NCBI RefSeq assembly: GCF_003610455.1
Contig: NZ_RAQK01000002.1
Coordinates: 1,116,001-1,180,000 of the forward strand
Origin: Sulfitobacter guttiformis
Lineage (GTDB): Bacteria; Pseudomonadota; Alphaproteobacteria; Rhodobacterales; Rhodobacteraceae
Direction: 5' to 3'
DNA length: 64,000 nt
The notes beneath the pieces are model-generated. The model did not search any database. It was not told the DNA's origin and saw only the letters and a program-made list of their open reading frames with translations. A program made the position numbers and the translations under genes. Positions 25,959 through 33,893 of the stretch are shown here, piece after piece; position 1 is the stretch's first letter, and the number at the start of each line of letters is the position of its first letter.

Positions 25959-26849
25959 TGTATTACTCACTCTACCTCAGAAACGCCTGCTTTGTTGCAG
26001 GTCGCTTGATTTATTTTATGTATTCGCTGCCACCCGGGCGTTTAGTCGCGCCGTGATTTCACCATTATTACGCCACATTGCACAGAATTGTGCGGGGAAA
26101 TCTAGAACTTTGTCATCATCATCTTCCCGCACACGGCATATGTGCGGCTCTGTTGCTATACGGATACGATATCTGGACACTCACCCGCGTATTTTTTCAA
26201 AACTCACGTTCACGTTGCATTCCAATGCCTTAGTTTTGCCACAAAGGTCATATTTTCGCGATGCACGACTCTTCCTCAGGTTTACCCGACAGCGGATTGG
26301 CCCAGAATCAGTCGAGCGCCACGACATCCAGCTCACACCGCCTCTCATGATCCGAGGAATGTGACCAACATTGTAAGGCGCAACACGGATATACACGTAT
26401 GCATTTGTCAAAACATGGTTTGGTGGCTCAGGCGGCACCCTCCGCCACCCCATTCGCTGCCACCCACCAGCCGCCACTCCACAACAGCGTCGCAGGGCCC
26501 GCCACACCAACATGTCTGGAAAACACCTCTGCCTGCACAACTTGCGCAATGTCGGCAAAGTAAACTTCAATAGGGTTTCGCCTTGGAGCAAGGTCATCAG
26601 CCGCCTACCCGCTCTATGCAATAACCATAAAACATTGGATCCGGTCGCGAAATTAGGGGCGGAGACTTGTGCGCAGCAGAAATACACGCAGGAAGAGAAT
26701 GACACTATTCTCGACAAACATTTGTAACGGAACTGACATACAGAGCGTCTATTAACTGCTTGCGACATTAGTCCAAATGCGTAACCCTAGCTCATCAATC
26801 AAAAGAGAACGCATATGTAATGTGCGATTCCAACGGGGAGAATAATACT
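25959..26849. other. Long intergenic region between the adhesin and the ABC importer
   Basis: About 890 bases between divergent genes, richer in AT than its surroundings. It holds the adhesin promoter region (minus) with two inverted repeats at 26080-26147, and the leader of the substrate-binding protein gene (plus) with a GGGGAG site at 26836-26841. A 195-codon open frame on the minus strand (26181-26768) encodes a Cys-, Arg- and Trp-rich product unlike any protein I know and is not annotated. Confidence 0.5.
26080..26147. promoter_or_regulatory. Two inverted repeats sharing GCACA/TGTGC half-sites upstream of the adhesin gene
   Basis: GCACA-gaat-TGTGC spans 26080-26093. CCGCACA-cggcata-TGTGCGG spans 26127-26147. 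Both lie 120-190 bases before the adhesin start and share half-sites at different spacing. They may be operators for one regulator, or hairpins in a long leader. Confidence 0.4.
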
Positions 26850-28460
26850 ATGAACACCGATCTGAAAACGCTGAGCGCAGCCGTCACAGAGGGTCTGATG
26901 ACCCGCCGTGACTTTGTTGCTCGCGCCGCAGCCCTCGGCGTGACAGCCGCTGCTGCAAACTCGATGCTCGCACGTTCCGCCGCTGCTGACGGCCATGGAA
27001 CACCTGTTGCAGGTGGCACCTTCCGCATGGGTCTGTCGGGTGGCGAAAGCACAAACACACAAGATCCGGCACTTTGGGCCTCTCAGGTCCCGCTCGCGAT
27101 CGGCCGTCTCTGGGGTGAAACGCTGGTGCGTGAAACCTCCGATGGGGGGATTGAAGGTCTGGTCGCAGAAAGCTGGGAAGGCTCCGACGGCGGTAAAACA
27201 TGGCGCTTTAAAATTCGCGATGGCATCACTTTCTCGAACGGGCAGCCGGTTACAGCACAAGATGTTTTGCGCACAATGGAGCGCCACTCGAACGAGGATT
27301 CCAAGTCAGGTGCACTGGGCATTGTAAAGAGCATCTCGGGCATGCGCACGGATGGCGATGATATCTTCGAAGTAACATTGGAACTCGGCAATGCCGACCT
27401 TCCGGTGCTGATGGCCGATTACCATTTGATGATCCAGCCAGACGGTGGTTTCGGTGACGAAAATGCGGCAATCGGTACCGGCGCTTATGTCATGGACGAA
27501 TACGAGCCGGGTGTGCGCGCAACTGCAACACGGCGCGAAGGTTACTGGGGCGGCGATCAGACCGTCACTGCCCACTATGACAAAATCGAAGTAATTGTTC
27601 TGAACGATGCAACAGCGCGAACAGCCGCGCTGCAATCGGGTCAGGTCGACAGCATCAATGCGGTTGATCCCAAGATTGCCAAATTGCTGGACCGTGCGCC
27701 AACCCTGACTGTGCGCAATGTATCGGGCCGTGGCCATTACGTGTTCATCGCGCATGTAGATACTGCACCCTTCGACAATCTGGATCTACGTCTCGCGCTT
27801 AAATACGCGATCAACCGTCAGGAGCTGGTCGACAAGATCCTGCAAGGGTACGGCAGCATCGGGAACGACATGCCAATCAATGCAGCCTACCCGCTGTTTG
27901 ACGACACAATCCCGCAGCGCGAGTTCAGCATCGAAAAAGCCGCCGAGCACTATAAAAAGTCCGGACACGATGGCAGCCCGATCATCTTGCGCGTCGCTGA
28001 CGGTGCCTTCTCGGGCGCTGTGGATGCCGCATCGCTGTTCCAGCAGACTGCACAGGCCGCCGGCATACCGCTCGAGATCAAGCGTGAGCCGAATGATGGC
28101 TACTGGTCCGAAGTGTGGAACGTGCAGCCCTTCTGTGCCTCCTATTGGGGTGGACGTCCCGTGCAGGACCAGATGTATTCCACAGCATATTTCTCGGAAG
28201 CCGACTGGAACGATACCCGCTGGAAGCGTGAAGAATTCGACGCGATGCTACTCGAAGCCCGCTCGGAGTTGGACGATGCCAAGCGCAAGGAAATCTACTC
28301 CCAGATGGGCCGGATGCTGAACGAAGAGGGTGGAGTGATCCTGCCGATGTTCAATGACTTCATTGATGCTGCTTCCAACGACATCGCAAACTACAGCGTT
28401 GATCCGAACAGCCCGCTGATGAACTACTACGCGTTCAAGCACACGTGGAAGTCGGCATAA
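26850..28460 (+). CDS. Peptide-type ABC transporter substrate-binding protein (Tat-exported)
   Basis: A 536-residue family-5 (DppA/OppA-like) periplasmic binding protein. The N-terminus has a twin-arginine signal (TRRDFVARAAALGVTAAAANSML, Arg 19-20) with a likely cleavage after ARSAAA. The mature part has the cluster C elements WRFKIRDGITFSNGQPVTAQDV, LDLRLALKYAINRQELVDKIL and GYGSIGNDMPIN. The substrate could be peptides or another solute such as nickel or an opine. The ATG at 26850 follows GGGGAG. It is the first gene of a four-gene importer operon. Confidence 0.93.
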   Translation: MNTDLKTLSAAVTEGLMTRRDFVARAAALGVTAAAANSMLARSAAADGHGTPVAGGTFRMGLSGGESTNTQDPALWASQVPLAIGRLWGETLVRETSDGGIEGLVAESWEGSDGGKTWRFKIRDGITFSNGQPVTAQDVLRTMERHSNEDSKSGALGIVKSISGMRTDGDDIFEVTLELGNADLPVLMADYHLMIQPDGGFGDENAAIGTGAYVMDEYEPGVRATATRREGYWGGDQTVTAHYDKIEVIVLNDATARTAALQSGQVDSINAVDPKIAKLLDRAPTLTVRNVSGRGHYVFIAHVDTAPFDNLDLRLALKYAINRQELVDKILQGYGSIGNDMPINAAYPLFDDTIPQREFSIEKAAEHYKKSGHDGSPIILRVADGAFSGAVDAASLFQQTAQAAGIPLEIKREPNDGYWSEVWNVQPFCASYWGGRPVQDQMYSTAYFSEADWNDTRWKREEFDAMLLEARSELDDAKRKEIYSQMGRMLNEEGGVILPMFNDFIDAASNDIANYSVDPNSPLMNYYAFKHTWKSA

Positions 28461-28464
28461 CACC

Positions 28465-29421
28465 GTGCATCCTATTGTAAAATTGGTGGCCCAGCGCTTA
28501 GCGCTGGGCTTTCTTCTCCTTCTTGCCGCGTCAGTCCTAATCTTTGCGGGCACTACCATGCTGCCCGGTGATGTAGCGCAACAAATTCTCGGACAGGGTG
28601 CGACCCCGACGGCGCTTGCGAACTTGCGCGCCGAGCTTGGGCTGAATGATCCCCCTGTTACCCGCTATCTGGCCTGGTTGGGCGGCGTCCTGCAGGGCGA
28701 CCTTGGCACGGCATTAACCAATGGTCGCGACATTGCCGACAGCATTGGCGGGCGTCTCAAGAATACCATGTTCCTTGCTTTCTGGGCGGCCGCAATCTCG
28801 GTCCCGCTGGCAATTTTTCTCGGTCTGCTGGCTGTCCGCTACAAAGACAAATGGCCGGATAAACTGATTTCAAGTGTGACGCTCACGACCATTTCGATCC
28901 CTGAATTCATGATCGGTTACATCCTCGTTTACTGGCTCGCTATCAAACTACGCTGGTTCCCTTCTGTGGCGATTATCAACGACTCGATGAACCTTCTGGA
29001 AAAGCTCAACGCGATTGCCTTGCCTGTCATGGTGCTGACGCTGGTGGTACTGGCCCATATGATGCGAATGACCCGTGCCGCGATCCTCAACGTGATGCAA
29101 TCGGCCTATATCGAGACGGCCGAACTCAAGGGCTTGCGAATGCTCAAGATCATTCGCAAGCATGCCTTTCCCAATGCGGTAGCACCGATTGTCAATGTTG
29201 TGATGATCAACATGGCCTATCTCGTCGTTGGTGTCGTCGTCGTGGAGGTGGTGTTCGCCTACCCCGGTATGGGCCAGTATTTGGTCGATCACGTGGCGAA
29301 GCGCGATGTGCCAGTGGTACAGGCCTGTGGCCTCATATTTGCCGCCGTCTATATCGGGTTAAACCTGATCGCCGATATTGTCTCGATCGTTACAAACCCC
29401 AGACTGAGGCATCCAAAGTGA
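28465..29421 (+). CDS. Peptide-type ABC transporter permease (DppB-like)
   Basis: A 318-residue inner-membrane permease with six predicted spans. The DppB pattern is visible: N-terminal VAQRLALGFLLLLAASVLIFAGTTMLPGD, the LGLNDPPVTRYLAWLGGVLQGDLG loop, and the cytoplasmic EAA-type loop YIETAELKGLRMLKIIRKHAFPNA that contacts the ATPase. The GTG start is four bases after the binding-protein stop. A TGA/GTG overlap opens a 42-codon frame before the second permease. Confidence 0.93.
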   Translation: MHPIVKLVAQRLALGFLLLLAASVLIFAGTTMLPGDVAQQILGQGATPTALANLRAELGLNDPPVTRYLAWLGGVLQGDLGTALTNGRDIADSIGGRLKNTMFLAFWAAAISVPLAIFLGLLAVRYKDKWPDKLISSVTLTTISIPEFMIGYILVYWLAIKLRWFPSVAIINDSMNLLEKLNAIALPVMVLTLVVLAHMMRMTRAAILNVMQSAYIETAELKGLRMLKIIRKHAFPNAVAPIVNVVMINMAYLVVGVVVVEVVFAYPGMGQYLVDHVAKRDVPVVQACGLIFAAVYIGLNLIADIVSIVTNPRLRHPK

Positions 29422-29546
29422 GTTCTTCACCTAAGATAGCAGCGCACCGCGATCATGCGTTTTCAAGGTGCGAAAGTGCCGCGCGGTGCCCACTCCTGAA
29501 TGACGCCATTCCCACTCCGCCCTCAAACCGGAGCACTCCATTATGA
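29418..29546 (+). CDS. Possible 42-residue ORF bridging the two permease genes
   Basis: A GTG at 29418 overlaps the TGA of the first permease (GTGA), and the frame ends in a TGA that overlaps the ATG of the second permease (ATGA). It therefore fills the 121-base gap exactly. The product (start MSSSPKIAAHRDHAF) is Ser-, Pro- and Arg-rich, without membrane span or known motif. It could be a translated linker that keeps ribosomes moving between the permeases, or chance. The ribosome site before the second permease (CGGAGC) lies within it. Confidence 0.3.
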   Translation: MSSSPKIAAHRDHAFSRCESAARCPLLNDAIPTPPSNRSTPL

Positions 29547-30358
29547 TCCGCATCCCCCCTGCTGCCCTTATCGGTCTGTTCTTTACGTCGGTGTTTTTCT
29601 TTTGCGCCATCTTTGCGCCCTTCATCGCCCCCTACGGCATGGCCGAAATTGTAGGCGATGTGTGGGAACCTTCCTCTTCCGAGTTTCTATTGGGCACAGA
29701 TAGTATCGGGCGCGATCTTCTGAGCCGGATGATCTGGGGCGGACGCACAACTATCTTCATCGCCACCGCAGCCACTGTCCTAAGCTTCGCAACAGGCGCC
29801 ACACTGGGCTTTTTTGCAGCAGTCTCGGGCGGCTGGGTGGATCAGGCATTGAGCCGGTTCATTGATCTCATCATGTCTATTCCTTCGCTCATTTTCGCGC
29901 TGGTGGTCCTGTCGGTTATGCCGACCACAATCCTTACGCTGATCGTCCTGATGGGGCTGCTCGACAGCACGCGGGTGTTTCGCCTTGCCCGTGCTGTAGC
30001 AGTCGACATCACAGTCATGGATTATGTCGAAGCCGCCCGCCTGCGCGGCGAGAAAACCGCATGGATTATCTTCCGTGAGACACTGCCAAACGCGCTTTCG
30101 CCTCTCGTTGCCGAGATGGGACTGCGCTTTATCTTTATGGTACTGTTCGTCTCGACGCTTTCGTTTTTGGGATTGGGCGTACAGCCCCCCAATGCGGATT
30201 GGGGCGGTATCGTAAAAGACAACAAAGAGGGCATTAACTACGGCATTCAGGCAGCGCTCTACCCTGCCTACGCAATTGCTGCGCTGTGCATCTCGATCAA
30301 CCTGGTGGCCGACTGGATCCTGAGCCGGACCACCTCCTTGAAAGGCGGTCGCGGATGA
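29543..30358 (+). CDS. Peptide-type ABC transporter permease (DppC-like)
   Basis: A 271-residue permease partner of the preceding gene. The N-terminal span (IGLFFTSVFFFCAIFAPFIAPYG) precedes the signature FLLGTDSIGRDLLSRMIWGGRTT of DppC/OppC proteins. The EAA loop is DYVEAARLRGEKTAWIIFRETLPNA, and LSFLGLGVQPPNADWG marks the C-terminal part. The ATG at 29543 has GGAG ten bases upstream. Its TGA overlaps the ATG of the ATPase gene (ATGA). Confidence 0.93.
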   Translation: MIRIPPAALIGLFFTSVFFFCAIFAPFIAPYGMAEIVGDVWEPSSSEFLLGTDSIGRDLLSRMIWGGRTTIFIATAATVLSFATGATLGFFAAVSGGWVDQALSRFIDLIMSIPSLIFALVVLSVMPTTILTLIVLMGLLDSTRVFRLARAVAVDITVMDYVEAARLRGEKTAWIIFRETLPNALSPLVAEMGLRFIFMVLFVSTLSFLGLGVQPPNADWGGIVKDNKEGINYGIQAALYPAYAIAALCISINLVADWILSRTTSLKGGRG

Positions 30359-31992
30359 GTGAACCCCTCCTCAAAGTACGCGGCCTGAAGATTGGCGCGA
30401 CAGTCTATCCTCCCGGCGAAAAATCGCGCCATATCGATATTGTTCATGGCATCGACTTTGAGCTGGAGGCGGGCAAAGTGCTCGGCCTAATCGGGGAGTC
30501 CGGCGCCGGCAAATCAACCATTGGCCTGGCCGCTATGGCGTACGGTCGCGGCGGTGTCGAGCTGACGGGTGGCGAAGTCTGGGTTAATGGCCGTGATGTA
30601 CTTCAGGCAAGAATGCCCGACAAGCGGCGCCTGCGAGGCGCCGAAGTCACCTATGTGTCCCAATCTGCTGCTGCATCCTTCAATCCGGCCAAACGTATCA
30701 TGGAGCAGGTGATCGAGGCCGCGGTTGGGCAGGGAAAGTTCACAAAGCGCGAGGCCGAAGATCGCGCCGTAGCGCTGTTCGAAAAGCTGGGATTGCCCGA
30801 TCCTGAAAATATCGGTTCACGCTATCCCCATCAGGTGTCCGGCGGTCAGCTACAGCGCTGCATGACGGCCCTTGCCCTGTGCCCACAGCCTGATCTTGTT
30901 GTCTTTGACGAACCGACGACCGCACTTGATGTAACCACGCAAATCGATGTGCTGGCGGCAATCAAAGACGCGATCCGCGACACCGGCGTGGCTGCCCTCT
31001 ATATCACTCACGACCTCGCGGTTGTAGCGCAGGTCAGTGATCACATCATGGTGCTGCAACAGGGCTCTATGGTCGAATACGGCACCACGGACCAGATCAT
31101 CAACAATCCGCAAGAAGAATATACCAAAGCGCTGGTCTCCGTTCGATCGATCAAGCACATCGAAAAAGAACCGACAGACACGCCAATCCTCAGGGTCGAA
31201 GGCATTACCGCACGCTACAAAGGCACGAATTTCGATGTTTTGAAGAACATCAACGTCGAGATACACCCCGGTCAGACACTCGCCGTGGTGGGTGAAAGCG
31301 GCTCTGGAAAATCAACACTTGCGCGGGTGATTACGGGGCTTTTGCCCCCCTCGAATGGCAAGATCGTCTTTGATGACCGCGTCCTGACGCCCGATCTTGC
31401 GACCCGTCCGGTGGAAGACCTGCGCGAGCTACAGATGATCTACCAGATGGCTGACACAGCCATGAACCCGCGCCAGACGGTCGGCACCATCATTGGCCGC
31501 CCGCTCGAATTCTACTTTGGCTTGAAAGGCAAAGCGAAACAGCAGCGTATTCAAGAACTTCTTGACGAAATCGAACTCGGTGAAGGTTTTCAGGATCGTT
31601 ATCCCGCTGAGTTGTCGGGTGGACAAAAACAACGTGTTTGCATTGCCCGCGCATTGGCAGCCAAGCCAAAGCTGATCATCTGTGACGAAGTCACGAGCGC
31701 GCTTGACCCACTTGTAGCCGATGGCATTCTCAAACTGCTTTTGAAGCTGCAGAAGGTCGAGGATGTCTCCTATCTGTTTATCACCCACGATCTGGCCACG
31801 GTGAAAGCGATCGCAGACAGCATCGCTGTTATGTATCAGGGCCAAGTCGTCCGCTATGGCCCCAAATCAGAGGTCCTGTCGCCTCCATTTGACGACTATA
31901 CCGATCTGCTGCTCAGCTCGGTGCCCGAGATGAAAATCGGTTGGCTGGAAGAGACAATCGCAAACCGTAAAATGGAGAGCGCGGGCAACTAA
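30355..31992 (+). CDS. Fused dual ABC ATPase (DppD-DppF type)
   Basis: A 545-residue protein with two complete ATPase domains, equal to DppD and DppF joined. Domain 1 has Walker A GESGAGKST at 47-55, signature VSGGQLQR and Walker B VVFDEPTTALD. Domain 2 (from about residue 280) has Walker A GESGSGKST, signature LSGGQKQR and Walker B LIICDEVTSALD. All catalytic residues are intact on both sides. It energises the two permeases above. Its start overlaps the permease stop; the frame extends upstream, but the ATG at 30355 is the natural start. Confidence 0.95.
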   Translation: MSEPLLKVRGLKIGATVYPPGEKSRHIDIVHGIDFELEAGKVLGLIGESGAGKSTIGLAAMAYGRGGVELTGGEVWVNGRDVLQARMPDKRRLRGAEVTYVSQSAAASFNPAKRIMEQVIEAAVGQGKFTKREAEDRAVALFEKLGLPDPENIGSRYPHQVSGGQLQRCMTALALCPQPDLVVFDEPTTALDVTTQIDVLAAIKDAIRDTGVAALYITHDLAVVAQVSDHIMVLQQGSMVEYGTTDQIINNPQEEYTKALVSVRSIKHIEKEPTDTPILRVEGITARYKGTNFDVLKNINVEIHPGQTLAVVGESGSGKSTLARVITGLLPPSNGKIVFDDRVLTPDLATRPVEDLRELQMIYQMADTAMNPRQTVGTIIGRPLEFYFGLKGKAKQQRIQELLDEIELGEGFQDRYPAELSGGQKQRVCIARALAAKPKLIICDEVTSALDPLVADGILKLLLKLQKVEDVSYLFITHDLATVKAIADSIAVMYQGQVVRYGPKSEVLSPPFDDYTDLLLSSVPEMKIGWLEETIANRKMESAGN

Positions 31993-32126
31993 CCGTTGAG
32001 AAGCTGGTGGTGCGTTGAACCTTTGGAAGTTAACCTTTCGTTATGCCCCGATTGGAGCAGAACATGAATTGTGTGCAAAACGCTGCGCGGGTACAATTGT
32101 GCGGCCGCTATAACAGGTATGGATAG

Positions 32127-32963
32127 ATGAAAAGCAAACTCCTTCTGATCATTCTTGACGGCGTCCCCTACCGCAACTGGCGCCGCCTGTTCGGTAATTT
32201 GGAGGGGTGGGTCGACAGTGGCGATGCGCGCGTCTGGAAGATCCGCTCGGTGCTGCCCTCCATCTCTGCTTCGTGCTATGCGTCAATACACACGGGCGTG
32301 GCGCCGGCGGTGCATGGCTGTACCGGCAACGGCAATGTGTTCAGGCTCAGCCAGCCTGACGTTTTCTCGCAGGTGCGCGCAGGCGGCGGTGTTACAGGCG
32401 CCGTTGCACACAGTTTCTGGTCCGAGTTCTTTAACCGCCATCCTTTCGATTATGTCCGCGATATCGAATATGACGAACGTGACAGCCATACGATCAATCA
32501 TGGCCGATTTCATACAATGACGGGCTATGGACTGAAGAACCAGATGACGCCCTCAGACGTGGATCTGTTCGCCACACTGAGCAATCTTTGTATGCGCTTT
32601 GATCTTAATTATGGCATGCTGCACACCTGCACCCTCGACAGTATGGGCCACCGGTTTTTTCATGATTGTCAGGAAATGGACCATGCCTGCTTTGTGATGG
32701 ATGAAATGCTTGCGCCGTTTATTCCGAAATGGCGCGCCGCAGGATATGAAGTAATTGTCACTGCGGATCATGGGCAGGACGCCCGCGGCCATCATGGCGG
32801 GCGCGATCCCTTACAGCAGGAAGCAGCGCTTTATTACTTTGGTGATGCCGAAGGGCCGGATGAGGACTACGTCATTGACCAGCTTCAGTTGGCTCCGACT
32901 ATTTTAAGCCGTTTGGGCGCCCCCGTGCCTGATACAATGAAGGCGGGAAGTTTTCTGCGCTAG
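32127..32963 (+). CDS. Alkaline-phosphatase-superfamily phosphodiesterase/nucleotide pyrophosphatase-like protein
   Basis: A 278-residue protein of the alkaline phosphatase superfamily, NPP/phosphodiesterase branch. Metal ligand Asp11 is in LLIILDGVPY. The nucleophile region LPSISASCYASIHTG places Ser48 where NPP enzymes usually have Thr. LDSMGHRFFH and VIVTADHGQDARGHHGG supply the remaining Asp and His ligands. No signal peptide is visible, so it is probably cytoplasmic. It follows the importer ATPase by 134 bases on the same strand, which suggests that the imported solute contains a phosphoester or phosphoanhydride. The substrate is unknown. Confidence 0.82.
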   Translation: MKSKLLLIILDGVPYRNWRRLFGNLEGWVDSGDARVWKIRSVLPSISASCYASIHTGVAPAVHGCTGNGNVFRLSQPDVFSQVRAGGGVTGAVAHSFWSEFFNRHPFDYVRDIEYDERDSHTINHGRFHTMTGYGLKNQMTPSDVDLFATLSNLCMRFDLNYGMLHTCTLDSMGHRFFHDCQEMDHACFVMDEMLAPFIPKWRAAGYEVIVTADHGQDARGHHGGRDPLQQEAALYYFGDAEGPDEDYVIDQLQLAPTILSRLGAPVPDTMKAGSFLR

Positions 32964-32966
32964 GCC

Positions 32967-33893
32967 TCAGTAAGGCCAAGCCCCACCGACAATCGCGGCT
33001 GTAGCATCCGCCACACGGTCAAAGAATGCAGCGCCCCGCTTGCTCATGGTGCGTGCGCGCAGGCAGCCATGTACCAGCCCCGCCTCGTTGAACCACACGG
33101 CCTTTCCACCCGCCGCGATAATGGCATCACGGTAGCTTTCGCCATCACTCGCCAATGGATCGCATTGCGCCGTGACGATAACTGTCGGCGGAAGTCCTGT
33201 GAAATCACTGTCATGCAGCGGCGCATAGCGGGGATCGCCCTTGGGCGGTGGCGTACCTCCGGTTCGGATAGTCTGGTAAAAAAGCATGTCACGCGTTGTA
33301 AGCTCGGGCGCATTCGCATGCTCGACATAACTTCCTTTGGTAGGATCACCGCCCAAACCAGGATAGATAAGCATCTGACCTGCGACCTGCCTTCTTGAGT
33401 GATGTGTGACCGCCGCAGCGAGGTTACCCCCCGCACTGTCTCCTGCCACGAAAACAAGACCATCAAACGCATTCACAATCGCATCAAACGCCGCTTTTGC
33501 ATCATTGTAGCACTGCGGAAAAACCGCTTCGGGCGCTAGCCGGTAATCAACAGAGATCACGCGCACCCCTGCCCGCGCGCACAACTCGGCGCAGACATCG
33601 TCATGGCTGTGCAATCCCCCAACGACAAAGCCACCACCGTGATAGTAGATCAGCGTCGCCGTGTGGGGGCCAATCTCATATCTGCGGCAGTTTACGCCGC
33701 CGTGCGCCTCGTCCCATGTCTGTACACCCGCAGGGCGACCAGTATGAAAAGCCGCACACATCCGGTCATAGACAGCGCGCTGTTCGGCAATGCTCAGATC
33801 AACCGCATTCGGGGGATAAAATGTGGCACCCTTAGCAATATAAGCCCGCACCTCGTCATCGAGGAGCAGGCCATAGTCAGGTGAATGGCTCAA
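32967..33893 (-). CDS. Alpha/beta hydrolase of the hormone-sensitive-lipase family
   Basis: About 308 residues. The family IV esterase signature is complete: oxyanion motif YYHGGGFVVGG, nucleophile GDSAGGN, Asp in QCDPLASDGE and His in GLVHGCL. These enzymes hydrolyse short-chain esters or lactones. The TTG at 33893 overlaps the TGA of the acyl-CoA synthetase (TTGA) and has GGGA six bases upstream; a GTG at 33905 is an alternative without a site. Coupling to an acyl-CoA synthetase suggests that the ester hydrolysis product, a carboxylic acid, is then activated to a CoA thioester. It converges on the phosphodiesterase gene. Confidence 0.9.
   Translation of the reverse strand: MSHSPDYGLLLDDEVRAYIAKGATFYPPNAVDLSIAEQRAVYDRMCAAFHTGRPAGVQTWDEAHGGVNCRRYEIGPHTATLIYYHGGGFVVGGLHSHDDVCAELCARAGVRVISVDYRLAPEAVFPQCYNDAKAAFDAIVNAFDGLVFVAGDSAGGNLAAAVTHHSRRQVAGQMLIYPGLGGDPTKGSYVEHANAPELTTRDMLFYQTIRTGGTPPPKGDPRYAPLHDSDFTGLPPTVIVTAQCDPLASDGESYRDAIIAAGGKAVWFNEAGLVHGCLRARTMSKRGAAFFDRVADATAAIVGGAWPY

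Noticed and set aside
26181..26768. Minus-strand frame of 195 codons between the adhesin and the importer
   Set aside because: Product is Cys/Arg/Trp-rich, resembles nothing known and has no clear ribosome site; probably chance.
32043..32126. 27-residue frame ending directly before the phosphodiesterase ATG
   Set aside because: It has a weak ribosome site, no hydrophobic or basic leader character and no attenuator structure around it.
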